A DNA stretch of 64,000 nt from Plectrocnemia conspersa (lineage: Eukaryota > Arthropoda > Insecta > Trichoptera > Polycentropodidae). This document shows, piece after piece, positions 14,601-28,770 of the stretch. Positions within the stretch are counted from its first letter, which is position 1, and each line of letters opens with the position of its first letter. The notes beneath the pieces are model-generated. The model was not told where the DNA came from. It made no database searches and was given only the letters and a program-made list of their open reading frames with translations. The position numbers and the translations under genes are program-made. The stretch is taken from positions 124,001 to 188,000 of the forward strand of contig VTFK01000339.1 of the NCBI GenBank assembly GCA_009617715.1, read 5' to 3'.

Positions 14601-16891
14601 GGTTCGGAATTCCTAGAGCTTAAAGCGTGACTTTCGGGAAAGTTTCTCGACTTTACGACACACTAAAGCTTATCGAGACATGCTATTATTATTTCGTGTA
14701 GTTATAATGAAACTACGCACTATACAAGTCAATAAATATTTCTATTTAATATACTTCTTAATTATTAAAGAATTATAATTTACTCAAAATAAATTAAGCA
14801 TGTTATTAATGGCTCAATTATCTTAGGAATCCAACAAGATTTTTTTAATAATTTACTTTAATTTAAAAATAGTATAGTTATAAAATTTATAACCTATCAA
14901 ACTAACCGTTAACAAACTATTGTTTCTATAGTAATTACCAAATTAACAAATACGTATATTTTAGAAATGACTAATCTTAATTTTAATGGTCATCCCAATT
15001 ATTAATATACATTGTTATTAAGAAATTTATGTTTAAAAAAATCAATAATAATAAAAGAGATTAGTATAATTAAAATATTTAAAAAAATTCTAGTATTATA
15101 TAAATAATATTTAATATTATTTATTTAAACATATGTTTAATTCATAGTTGTCCACATGTATTTAAAATAATAAAATGATTTCAAATCTTTCTATAACGCT
15201 TTTAAGTTCATACTGGTTTTCCGAACCGTGCGAATTTTAAAGCGTTATTGGTTAATTCGTGCGGTTAATCGATTCATCCAATCGACTGGATAAATTTCCA
15301 GATAAATAGTAACGAGCTCAATTTTTATAACATGTTTAAGTTAATAAAGTACCAAAAAAGACAGTTCGCCTGTCTTTTAAATAGACTAGGGGGTCAGCAA
15401 ATTACAGCCCACTGGGTAATCCTGCTCGTTGCCTATTTATATCTAACCCGCGAGCTAAACATTAAAAATTTTTAAACTCATAATCAAAGTATACGGTAAA
15501 ACAAAACGGCCAACTGCATTATAGCGCATAGAGTTGCGAGATATGACTGTGGTGCTCCTATTGCTTCGCACTACGCTGTGACATTACAAAGTTACAACTC
15601 ATCAGTATATTCAGTGCTTCGTACAATACTTTTTTTTGCTATATTTGTTTTCATTTAATCATGAATAATAAAATGAGAACGAGTGAGAAAAATGGAAAAG
15701 AGTTAAGCACATTGTGAGTAACATCAATAGCCAATTTAATAGCAACGTAAATACTTTAATTGCTTTAATAAAATATAACTACTGCTTGTAAAAAATTAAG
15801 GAGTTAAAATCACAAGCAGATCCTTTACGGAATATCTTAAGCTACTATATATTATCGCATTAATTAAATACGAAACCAAATATCTTGACTTGCCTTACCA
15901 TACAGCAATTCGATGGCTATGTTACGATCAAGTTTTATTGAGACTTTTTGAACTTAGAAAAACAATAAAATTTCTAAGCGGATAAATCTGCCTTTAGCTA
16001 CTATTATCAAATATTGAATGACTTTATAAATTATCTTTTGCTACAGATATCGTGTTATTTTTTAACGTATGTAACTTTAAAAAAGTGCATATATATTAAA
16101 ATTAAGCATAGATAAAGTTATATAGACGATAATTAAAGCTAATTGAGTCACAAATTATGTTACACAAACTACTTTTTGTATTTCACGTCATTACAAAATT
16201 TTGAAAATAAGTAAAACCTCTATTGTCATAAAAAATTACGGCGGATATATTTTTTGAGCTCGAATTAAAGTTGTATACGCAGAATTCATTTCGAATTTAA
16301 AAAAATATTTGACTGAACTATTGAAAAACTTTGATCTTAACAGTGTTTGATCTGAAAAGTGATTACACGCTTAAAAGTAAATTTCAAGAAAAGAAACTAC
16401 TAGAAATATTCTATAAACGTGCCTTTCAGGCGACGAATATGGTTAATTATGATCGCATGCTGGAATATTTATAATTATATTTTGCACCACCTATGTGAAA
16501 AGACATTTTCAAAGATGAAGTAGATAAAATCGCAATTTTATGTGAGAATTAACTGATGATTATTTAAAAAAAATGTTGACGATAGAAGTAATAAACTTCA
16601 AACCTTCGTTTGATAAAATAGTATCTCAAAAACAGCAATTAAATTAATATGTAACATTTATTTTTATAATAGTGTTAAATTTGAAACCCTGTTTTTTCAT
16701 GATTTATCTGACATTATTATATTTATTACCGAGCCTAAAATATTTACGATCTGATCCTTTACAGAAAAATTTGTATACCCCTGATATAGTCATTTAAATG
16801 AAAAATAACATGTGACCTAACACAATTTGTAAGTAAATATGACTACTATTTTTTTGGTTAAAAAAGACAAGCGACTAATGCTGCATAAATA

Positions 16892-16947
16892 AAATAAAGT
16901 ATCGTGTTACTGATGCTTAAAATAAAGTATCGTGTTACAAGTGCCTA
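16892..16947. repeat. Tandem duplication, 28-bp unit x2
   Basis: Two head-to-tail copies of a 28-bp unit beginning aaataaagtatcgtgttac. The copies start at 16892 and 16920 and differ by a few substitutions in the second half (tgatgctt versus aagtgcct). Such a pair is typical of replication slippage. Confidence 0.85.
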
Positions 16948-19900
16948 AAAATGATAAGGTTTGATTCCCATTCCGGCGATCGTTAACAAAGGGGTAGAAG
17001 AACAATAGTATAATATAGCACAGAGTAGAACTCATTGTCTCTCGCGCATCCTTTCCACACAAAGAGTAGTTTTCTGGTATTGATGAGTGACGTGTTAATA
17101 GGTGGACCATAAAATTTTAACGATTAATAACGCCCCGAGATCTCTAAGCCTTAGTTTCGAGACAAGTTGGCTCCTTTATTCATTTGCTCAAAGTGTGGTT
17201 TAATATATTAGTAATTTAAATCTAAACTTCTTGATTTATCAACTTACAAATGAGAAAAAAGACATTAATAATAAAATTTGGGTCAAACCACACGTAATAT
17301 TTGTAATCACTATATGAAATTAACTTAATCTTGCTTAGTCACTACATTAAAACATAAATTAATACACTTATTTATAATTATTTAATTATTCCAGACTATG
17401 TACTACCTAACATAAACAAACAAAATTTATATCATATTCTTAAAAAATAAACATATATTTAAACTCATTAATGAATGAGAGTGCTTATTAAGCTATTTTT
17501 AAGTACATAGCCTATGTTGAATCTAATAATAAATTAAACAAATATTAAAATGCAACGTTTCGGAACAACGAAAATTTAATTTGATCTTTGGCAAAATTTA
17601 TTTTTACGTAGTTGTAGTTATTAAAAATATTTAAAAAAATAATAAACAAATCAATTTTTTGACATACAATAACACTAAAGCACAATAATTTAAATTACAC
17701 TTCTTGGTACCAAGTTTCTTAGCTTTAAACAACAGACCATACCCAGCAAAGTTTAAATTTATTCCCAGAGCCATACTTAAGCTTGTACGGTTTTACTTGC
17801 TTCGGTCTTTGTGCTGAACAAAAAAAAATAAACTCATTTAATCTTCCCGAAAAAAGAAAGAACAATACGAAGTCTTATTATAACTAACGTTCCGTAAATA
17901 ATAAGTATTTTTCGGACCAGAAGCTAACGAATTCAATTAGGCCTAATCTACCCATTGTGATAATCATCAGTTTCGCTGGTAATTAGGTTAATGTTTCAAT
18001 TGATTATCTTTCTCGCATTTTGTACAAACGTAACTATAATAGTAACACAGATTGAATTAATAAACTTGTTAGCTTTACGAAACTTTTCCAAAACGACTTA
18101 CAGCTCAATTGAAGGCACTGAAGCGAAAACACATTTATTTAGATTTTACATCTAACCGTTTCAAAAATATGATATATCTTATTTTACGCTATATATATAC
18201 GTAGTATAACGCATTTATATTTATATGTATATATATATTGTGTGGTCTGTATTTCTAGAAGGCGAAATGCGAAACCGTTGATATTCACATTTCGATGAAT
18301 ATGAGAGAAAGCATAATATTTCTACACGGAACCCTCTAACAGCAATACAAATTCTTAGAATAAAACTGTTTCCGGAAATTCGATTACGAAATATACGGAA
18401 TCAATCCAAGCCATTTTATTTAATATTATAACATATGTAGAATATTTGAAGTAAATATACTATGCGTGCACCGTATACACTGATATACTGTTACATGTAT
18501 TTATTTATTTATTATGTAACAGCCAAACTATGTGAGATAGAGATAAAGATTAGGTTTTTCTGTTTTGTAAAATAAATCTGAATCATAATTTTTCTGCTGC
18601 CTTGCAAATATTATTGATCAGCTGCAGACGCTTTCAGTTCTCCGATCCGATCTAAGCGGTCTATTTTTAAATTTTAGACCCCATATATTATCATGAGCCA
18701 CAAGATTCATCGAAACCGCATAAGCAATCACTACATTGGATCTTGGCTTTGAAGATAAGCTACGTACGACCAATCGTTTGATGCATATGTGGCTATTAAT
18801 AAACGCACTACGTTGTAGTAAAGCGCCTTGTTTTTAATTATATGATGCTACCTAGTTATAATATGTGTAATACATAAACTTACTAGTATATAGTCACACT
18901 AAAACATACACAAAGTATAAGCGATAGTGCATTAACATTTCTCTCGGTATGTAAATATGCCACAATGGAATGCGGGATACCCATCAGACATCGTTTAAAT
19001 CGTCCAGACTGAAAGTTTCTGAAAAGTTTTTTAATTACTCCTCCGGGGTACACTCGTCAAACATTTTGTTGCAATATATTCGCCAGAAGCTTAGGTGCTC
19101 TTGGGAGATTGCGATCGGAAAAAATAAATGGCGTGGTTTAGTCGACAACTATTACAGTAAAACATTTTTACATTAAATATTTCCATATACTATTTCAAGT
19201 GATCCTTTCAATGCTTGTAAAATGATATTATGCGAAAAGCTTCTTTGAAATATATGTAAGTTGTCGCGAATGTAAAGTGTACACTTAAACTATTCCTATG
19301 AAAATATAACCTTCAACAATAATAATCATAGTTTAGCATAAATTTATTTATATTATTTCTATAAATGGAATAAAGTAAACGTATTCCGCAAAGTCCGAAA
19401 AATAAGCAAATTGCCCCGGGGAATTCAGAAGAGAAGTTTCTCAGAAGAAAACTATTATCATATGCGAGTAACGTTTTGCGAGTCAAAGTTTATTTCTTAT
19501 TTATAATTTAATAAATATATGAAAGTGGCAATCTTCTTAGATATATATGAATAAAAAAACTTTTGAAGAAATGCTATATACGAAGGATAATCGTGAATTA
19601 TTGATAGAAAACTAATAAATTTTAAAGCGATTTTTCTATTGAACCGCATTATAAGAATTTTGGGAAATATTAAGATTAAAAAAAAACGTGATTTTCGTAT
19701 TATATATTATAACAAGCTACTGACAGTAAAATCGAAGTAAAAACCGCAATTTATAGTGTTTTTATTAAAACTAAATTCTGAACTGATTTAATTATATATG
19801 ATATTTAATGCAATTTTATTTTTATTTTTTTTGAAAATATTACGAATTATTGCAAATATTTTTTTTTTTTATTCAATATTAGAATAGTTAAACATTACAA

Positions 19901-22357
19901 ATTTCGTAAAGTTTCTAAGTAAATATATTTTTTGAGTCTTTAGTAAATATACATAGTTTTGCAATCCTAAAATTTATTTATTTAAATTAATTAATTACCT
20001 TGTTGAACTAAGAGATTACTCAATGCATCACGATTGTCAAAATAATACAACGTAAATATTTAATGTAAAAAGAAAAAAAGGGAAAGTCATATAAGTGTTA
20101 AAATTAAATAATAAGAATTGGACCAGCTCATTGTAGCCAACATTAGCTAAATCAAAAAATACAGACTTCGTTAATGAATTAAACTTTCACTTGCACTTAA
20201 AAATGATTTCCAGGGCATTTTTTAATTAGAAGTTACTCTTTCAAGGACGTTCTTATCGAGATTTTAGAAATATTCTGGTGGCGAATGAGATCGGGAAAAT
20301 ACATAATATTGCATTTTCCGACACTGAATGGAAGACGGTTAACGCAAGCTTATCTTTACAAAATATCTAAATCACTCTGAGATAAAATAAGAGAAAGATT
20401 CCGAAACAGATCATATGCATCCATACAATTTAAATCATCAACACACAAAAAAAATGACAACTTTAACTGCCATATTTATGTCATTAATGAATAACAAGAA
20501 AAGCATAGCACCCGGGTAGATAAAATTATTTAAAAATATTTTATGGACACTAGAAAAAGTAATATTATGAGTCTTAATATTTATTATTTTGAACTTAAAT
20601 ATTATATGAATAAAAATAACAATAGTTGTTTTTTTATTCATAGTATATTTAATTTTATTTGTAATATTATTTAATTATGTTAACTGCAAATACATAATAA
20701 AAAAAAAGTAAGGCCGTTACCATAATTTCGATAGTAAATTATTAATGTATTTTTAATTTAAAATATATATATGAATGTCGATCTTACCAAAGTAACAACA
20801 AGTAATTATTTATATAAGCTCTAGAACTCTACTTCTACGGTTAGTTTATTTAAAAAAAAAACACTGTTAAAACGCAACAAAATTAAACCACGAAAACAAA
20901 TTAGGGATTCCCAAGGGAAATTAAGATATCCCACAGGGTGACCGCACTTACGGTCACTGACACGTGAATGCACAAATGACCCAAAGCTTGTCAAACGAAA
21001 GCTCACAAAGCTACAGGTGAATTTTCAACCGGAAAGTTTAATTGTTACTATTAACCTAGAAGGGAAGGTAACCGGTCAGAATAAAGGGTAGGCGAGAAAA
21101 CACTTAGGGAAAGCCTTGAACGATCCGAAAATCCAGGTAGGCAGTCTGTGGACTTTGGTAAGTTTGATAAATTTTCTTTGCCACCGACGCAGCTCCATTT
21201 AAACGCCACCCTTGCTAAATGGCGTTGTGGATATTTTATGGGAAAATAAATATTTATGGAGATGAAGGTTTCTGCGAGAAAAATATATTCAATGTTTTTT
21301 TTTTACTATTGAAGATAAAGCAGGAATATATTTTCCTCAAAAAAATAATATAATAATTATTCTAATAATCAAATAATCGTATTATACTTATTTTATATTT
21401 ATATAATATTATTATATACCTCTTTTTATTTTAAAGGCAAAAGATGATTTTAAATACATTTTTTTTAATTTGAATGTTGACCAAAAGATGTCGTTTATAG
21501 AAAACAATCAAGTATTTATCTTTATAAATGATCATAAATTAAATTTACAAAAATAAATTATATCCTTATAATTTTTAAAATATGATAAATATTTCGCCCC
21601 TGAAATATAATTTATGTAAACTAAATATGTTAATTATGTATATATATTTTTTTTAACAATTTCTATGGTATTTTAAAATTAATCAGATATATAAATAAAA
21701 TCTTTATATGGCAAAAATAATATTTTAAATCTATCGTTCATGTACAGTAAATTAATAAACTAATACAAAATTATTGTATGTAGTTCTCATTTAATGCAAA
21801 TCATGTCCATGAGCTTTATAATTCGAAACTAATATATTTTGGTTTATTTATAAATATTTATTTGGATTTGATTTTTGCAGAATTCACACTTTTTGATATC
21901 GTTATTTTTTAGTAAAATAACTGTCAAAAATCATTATCAGTATCTAATATGATCTTAATCTATTTAGATTCGATTTTTGCACTTAAATTGATTAAAACAT
22001 ACGGCATAGTTTGTGAAACCTAATTTATATTATTCATTTTAGACTATAATTTAAACTGAAAATATAACATCAAACAATCGATTATTAATTCGCACTAATT
22101 TGAAATACTCACGCAATAAAGTGATAAAGTAATTTTTAGTCGAACGCTTCTAATTACTACCGATCATTCTCCAATAAAAAACTAGTATTCAGTTTTATTA
22201 AAATTTAAGGAATCGCCTAATACAATAGAATAATACAATTACTTGAATTAAATAATGAGAATAATATATTATTTAGTAATGATTTAATCTATAGACATTT
22301 TTCAAATATTATACTTTACAACAAACGTGCTCAAATGGTCGAAGTTCCTTAATTACC

Positions 22358-22402
22358 AAACCCTCATTAAAATAAGTTATTAAACCCTCATTACAATAAG
22401 TT
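22358..22402. repeat. Tandem duplication, 24-bp period x2
   Basis: Two 21-bp copies of aaaccctcatta(a/c)aataagtt at 22358-22378 and 22382-22402 with a single mismatch and a 3-bp spacer. This is a recent local duplication in noncoding DNA. Confidence 0.85.
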
Positions 22403-23283
22403 TAAAGTTTATATATATTTAATATATATTGTCCTTATACTATATATTTATATCGTATTATATACGTTTCGCTTAACAAGGGATTTCACAGGGCGTGGAT
22501 TTAATTATAATGACCCTTTGAATATTATTAAGCCTACACATGAATATGTTTGCTGGAAAAATTCTATATTTTGACTTGAATACATACGGAATCACTCCAC
22601 ATCCTTTCAAGTACATAAATGACTGCAAATGAGAAGGGACACGCTTCAAGATGGACGTCCCTTGATGACATCGAAAAAGTACCCTCTATTTGTCCGAAAC
22701 AAACTTGTGGACTTGGACCTTTCGCAAATAATCTCACCTTGTTTAACTTATGTATTATATATTATACATATTTGTAATACAGACAACATACATATATATA
22801 AAATATTTATCCTGAATAAAAATAATAATATTATTAAAAATAATATCAAATTCACAGGTAACCAAACTAACTTTTACTCAGAATTTTTTGATACAGTGAT
22901 TCCAACATATTACGTTTCAGCGATTTAGATACGTAAAAGTTCATAACAACATATCAAATATTATAAATAAAAATGATTAAAGAACAATAAAGATTAAATA
23001 AATAACCTTCATTTTTTTTCATATCTATAATTTATTTTTATAACCATATAAGTATTGTGACATTCGGAATTGTCAGTGCAGTTATTTAATTGCATTCTAA
23101 TAAGACATATTTTACTAAATTTATTATTTACCTAAAACTGGGACGTTTTTTAGTTGATATTAAACTAATTACTGCTCTATCTAATAAATTAATTCTAACA
23201 TTTGATTTTTATTTTCCTTATAAAATGCATCCTACCACTGTTTTAACTAAAAACATTGAGTCCATAATGAAGTTCACATTAAA

Positions 23284-23332
23284 GATTTTATTATCTGATT
23301 CATATAAAACAAATGAATCAGATAATAAAATC
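23284..23332. repeat. Perfect 20-bp inverted repeat, 9-nt loop
   Basis: The left arm gattttattatctgattcat (23284-23303) is the exact reverse complement of the right arm (23313-23332), separated by a 9-nt spacer (ataaaacaa). A transcript of either strand would fold into a perfect hairpin. No matching mature-RNA evidence is available, and the size is smaller than most pre-miRNAs. A palindromic insertion scar or replication-generated palindrome is the simplest explanation. Confidence 0.85.
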
Positions 23333-24015
23333 AATCTTCATACGTACTAAGTATAAACTCAAGTCAAGTCTAAGTATAAGTCAAATTTAACGTATATGTG
23401 CATTAAATCGGAAGCAATGATAATGTTTATGTATTGTAAAAAAAAACTCACTTTTTGGCCTCGGAACTCAAAATTTGAAATTTCAACAGGAAGATTGTTT
23501 GATGATTGTTTCTATAGTTGAATCAATGTATTCTTTTAATCCCCACACACATTATGTATACATTTAATTTTCACAGTTATAACACACTTTGCTAATTTGC
23601 AATCCGAATATTTATATTCAGTAAAATCGAACAACGCATACGACGATTACGCACAAATCGAACAACGCACACGAATTAATGAAATTTATTGTCGCGTAGC
23701 AAAAACTGTTGTCACGTTACTGTCGGCCATTTTGTTTTATATTTGAATGCTTATTTTTCATTGGTCGAAACAACATAATGAATTACCGGTGGCTCGAAAA
23801 TCATTCGAACAAATTAAATTTTTATTTTTAAAATTATAATTAAATATATTTCCTTTGTTTACGTGTATTTGTATAAAAGACATAATTATTTTATTATTCA
23901 AAATTATCATTAAATATCATATAGCTAATTTTTTTTTCATAAATTGTTAATATGTTTAATCTCATTCATTCACTAATATAAATCACTTTGCGTGTTTCTT
24001 TGCATACAAATAATT
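23333..24015. other. Noncoding, with two copies of a 15-bp repeat
   Basis: There is no gene here. The 15-bp word aaatcgaacaacgca occurs twice, at 23634-23648 and 23655-23669 (21-bp period). The flanking DNA at 23.67-23.78 kb is slightly less AT-rich and holds no recognisable promoter. Confidence 0.6.
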
Positions 24016-24375
24016 GAATGTTTTAGAGCTATATATTAGCTCTGTAACATCAGCATACAGTTTAATTCTTTCTAGAAGTTTACATAGGGTTGAATCATTG
24101 ATGTATAGATTTAATAAAAAAAGGTTCCAAAATAGAACTCTGTGAAATTCCACACTTCACACCTCACATTCGCTTTGTGTACCATTTATTACAACTGCTT
24201 GACGTGTTTTATTTAAAAAGCATTTGAATAAATTTAGCGTTGGTCCTACTATTTTAATATATTTTAATTTATTTAATAATATGTTATGGTTTACTGTGTG
24301 AAAAGTTTTTTTTAAGTCTATAAATAATGCTGAAGTTTTATTTGTATCGTTTAAGTTTCGTTGTATTTCATTAAT
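24016..24375 (-). mobile_element. Decayed non-LTR retrotransposon (LINE) reverse transcriptase fragment
   Basis: Conceptual translation of the minus strand gives reverse-transcriptase motifs in the correct order but in shifting frames. They are ALFIDLKKTFHTVNHNILLN (the F-D region, with the usual Asp replaced by His), VVINGTQSE, LYINDSTLCKLL, and KLYADVTELIYSS (the Y-A-D-D box with the second Asp changed to Val). The order and spacing match the palm domain of Jockey/CR1-group LINEs. Stops and frameshifts, plus the two damaged catalytic aspartates, show it is dead. No 3' tail is seen on the actin side. Confidence 0.85.
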
Positions 24376-24715
24376 TTTAATTTATGTTCACTCTGTATAT
24401 CAACTCATAACGTCTTACGAAAAGTTATCTGATGTATTTTGACACGCAAAAGCATGAAACGTTCAATAATTATGTAAATGTTACTGAATCCGTTAATTTT
24501 GCTCCATGATTGTAACATTTTAAAGCTTTCATTGCCTGAACGTGTGCTTGAATATTCATATACGCTAAAAATTGTTCACTTTATCTCAGGGTTCAATCAC
24601 TCCGCTTTTAAAATATTATACACTAACAACATAAAGAACGCAATGAAAAATGTATACGTGTGTTTATAAGATATTTTTATTAAAAATGATACAAAATATA
24701 AAATTGATAAAAGTT
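24376..24715. other. Noncoding spacer downstream of actin
   Basis: AT-rich DNA between the LINE fragment and the actin poly(A) signal. I see no further feature; the short open frames here have no family signal. Confidence 0.5.
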
Positions 24716-24721
24716 TTTATT
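24716..24721 (-). terminator. Actin poly(A) signal AATAAA
   Basis: This is the first AATAAA (TTTATT on the plus strand) downstream of the actin stop codon, which implies a 3'UTR of roughly 0.5 kb. A second AATAAA-type hexamer lies about 40 bp further on. Use of either is inferred. Confidence 0.6.
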
Positions 24722-25191
24722 TTTTCATAATCCACAACATTTAGGAACAAATAAAAGAAACATAATTCATAAAATACAACAACGCGTCCCCAACTGTGTT
24801 TACACAATGTTTGATCGGTTTATACAAAAAAAAATAATAATGTAAAAAAAACGTTAATATCATTCGCGTACAAAAATTATTAATTAATAAATGGCAATAA
24901 AAAATAATGACATGAACATTTTAAGTAATAATAATGGCAACAAAATGCGGCTGTGACATGTTATTATAATCGATTTTGAACGACAGGTTTGATGTTATTA
25001 AGTCCACTTTGTGGATTTAAAAAAATATACAAAAAAATGTCTCTTAGTTTGTTTTAAAAGACTTCTTTGGCACATTGGTTCGTCTTTGCGGCTACCGTCA
25101 TACGACTAAAGACACTTTTAACTGTAATAACAATGTAGCCGCAAGACGACATGACAGATGACGATTTTGTTTAAAGTTGGTAACAAGCTTC

Positions 25192-26423
<1,232 letters not shown>

Positions 26424-26426
26424 TCA

Positions 26427-28582
26427 CTGCAAAAATAGAACTAATTTAAAACCACACTAACTCGAGGCGAAAAATGCACTGAGCATTGCGTTGGTAACGC
26501 ATTCTACACATGTCTGGGAATGGATTTTTTGCGACCATTTCAGTAACATGTGCTACGACGCTACGTTATATATGTTTTTTTATCTCCATGCATTATAAAT
26601 GTGGCAATTGCTGATTTAATACATTTGTGAGACTCTGAGAGGGAGAATAATATTATACTATGACATTTAGATGTGTAAGTAAATACCGAAATTGCCAATA
26701 CGCGAAGACTAGAATATACACATCTACGGGAAAATGTCATGTGCTCGTTTTTGCCTTATATTATATCTGGCTAAAACGCTAATGGTATTGCTGAATCTTC
26801 GCAAAAATGGAGTAAAAATAACAATACACTGCGGAAAACTCGGTTCGACGAATAACAAACGCTAAAGAAGACGGCTACGTAACGAATCAATTACTTTTTT
26901 TTCTTAATGGCATATTTTGCAATCTTAAAAAATCGGTACAATATGGAATGCTTGTAATTTATACTATATAATATGTATATGCATATTAACATATATTTTT
27001 TATAATACAAAAAGTTTTGGGTTTAATTTAAATAAAAATATAACGGAACAATTTTTAGGTAAAATAATAATGAATATTATACCGTTGTACGAAAAGCAAT
27101 ATTTTACATTATTATATTTCACTAACAACAATATGAACAAGACTTAACAATGGTTTATTTTGATCAGTTAAAATATCTTGTTTTGCTAGAGTAGCTCGCC
27201 CTAATAATCATTACATTATTATTAACTTATGAAAAATCTACCACTGTATTTTAACCAACAATACAATATGCAAATTAATAATTTATTGATGTAAATCAGA
27301 ATCAATTATATAATAATAATAACTAAAAGAACCGGATTTTTATTTAAAGTGATTTGTTTTGTAAAACCTAATATATAATAATTATATATAATATTACGCT
27401 AAAATTATATAAAAATAGTATTAATATTCTTAATTTTTCTTTATAATTGAATGAATAAATACAATTACGTTTCAATATAATTTTACTATTAGAATAATAA
27501 ATTGTAATATAAAATTAATATGTATTATTTTATTCGCAACTAACTTTACAAATATTCTACGTAGAATGAATATTTTTAATAATATTATGGTGTAACTGTA
27601 ATACTGTATCGAAAGATTTCCTTACTAAGTAATCAAATTTCTCAATCGATTTTTATTATTTAAAATTACTACAATTCAAATAAAAATATTCTGAGCTGTA
27701 AGATAATTTAAATTATATAAAAAATTTACTAATTTTTCGACTTTATGTTATTTTCGTTTTGCTACAATGGTATATTAACAATAATATTTTTTAAAAGACG
27801 TTATAAAATATTAGCGAATTTTAATTAATTTTATTTAATGAAAAAGTTCAATTCACAATATATCACAACAGCCTAAATTTGAGACACAGAGAAATTATGG
27901 TTTTTAATAATTGCAATTTATGTTCTATATGTGAGATTATAAATTAAAATGTAATTTAATTAATCATAATAGCCCACACAAATATGTATTTAAAGAGCTT
28001 TAATATTTACTATTGAATATTAGACTTAATATTTTATAAATCCAGTTTCAAAATTAATATATCTAGATTTAATATCAAGTAAATTTAGTCAAGTAAGTAA
28101 TTTGTAAAACGATAACTATTTTATGTAATTTGATATTTCTATATTGTAAACATCGAAACTTGATACGCTTCAGCCCATTACGTTATATAACAACTTTAAG
28201 GAGTAATGATTATTATTAGTAAGGTAAATTCAAGTTTAAATTGTTTTTAAAAAAAATCAAAACATTCTCGTAGAATAAAATGGTTGCGTATTATTATCTA
28301 ATAGCACAATCAATTATTTTATATAAGATTGTCACTATTTGTTATATAATATGAATATTATTAATATATTTAACCACTTAATTTTTAAATTAATTTAAAA
28401 AATAACACACGTTTATCACACAGTTGAATCACTATTTTAATTTTTGATTATTATATTTAATCAGATATTTTTTAACGAAAAAACACACACAGTATCCGAT
28501 TGCAAAAAATGTGATCGCGCCACTAGAATATAAAGGCGCGACCAGACGATCGCGGTCGATGGTTACACTGTCGATTACTGAC
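26427..28582 (-). other. Actin 5'UTR intron (predicted)
   Basis: A splice acceptor (tttttgcag) ends at 26427, 33 bp upstream of the actin ATG. The best upstream donor, GTCAGT, starts at 28582, just downstream of the predicted transcription start. A long first intron in the leader is usual for insect actin genes. The interval is AT-rich and contains no other gene. A small dyad (tgcgtt/aacgca) lies near 26.49 kb. Confidence 0.65.
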
Positions 28583-28665
28583 CTACAGCGAAAAAATGCA
28601 CGCGGCTCTCGAAGCTGTTGCCGATGCTTGTGGCTGGCGGCGATGCTCCGATCTACGTTATATAG
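28583..28665 (-). promoter_or_regulatory. Actin core promoter (TATA box) and predicted leader exon
   Basis: Within the only GC-rich island of this area the minus strand reads CTATATAA (28665-28658), a good TATA box. A start site about 30 bp downstream (near 28634) would be followed by a leader exon of about 50 nt ending at the GTCAGT donor (28582). Orientation and spacing fit the downstream actin gene. The start site is inferred, and no initiator consensus is obvious. Confidence 0.7.
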
Positions 28666-28727
28666 CATCGCGGTGCTCACAGAAATAGGCTTTGGCGGTC
28701 CTGGCGCCGCCGTAGATGGCAGCGTCG

Positions 28728-28737
28728 CCATTTATGG
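28728..28737 (-). promoter_or_regulatory. CArG box (SRF site) of the actin promoter
   Basis: The sequence CCATTTATGG (CCATAAATGG on the minus strand) is a perfect CC(A/T)6GG element. It lies 63 bp upstream of the TATA box. In animals, serum response factor binds such elements to drive muscle actin genes. An E-box CAGCTG occurs further upstream near 29.18 kb. Function is inferred from position and match. Confidence 0.7.
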
Positions 28738-28770
28738 GCAAAGGCCAGGAGCGAGGGCCCTACTACCCTA

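Larger units (their letters stand above)
11613..23283. other. AT-rich noncoding region
   Basis: No gene is supportable in this 11.7 kb. Patches of more balanced composition (14.57-14.66, 15.36-15.60, 20.82-21.24 kb) contain no exon with matching splice phases. Visible local structure is limited to two tandem duplications (listed separately), a 9-bp hairpin near 15.36 kb (aaaagacag/ctgtctttt), and a 7-bp hairpin near 20.94 kb (gtgaccg/cggtcac). Confidence 0.55.

Noticed and set aside
28529..28534. TATAAA on the plus strand, opposite the actin leader intron
   Set aside because: It is within an AT-rich palindromic context (cgcgcc/ggcgcg, 13-nt loop) and no plus-strand gene follows. It is probably chance.
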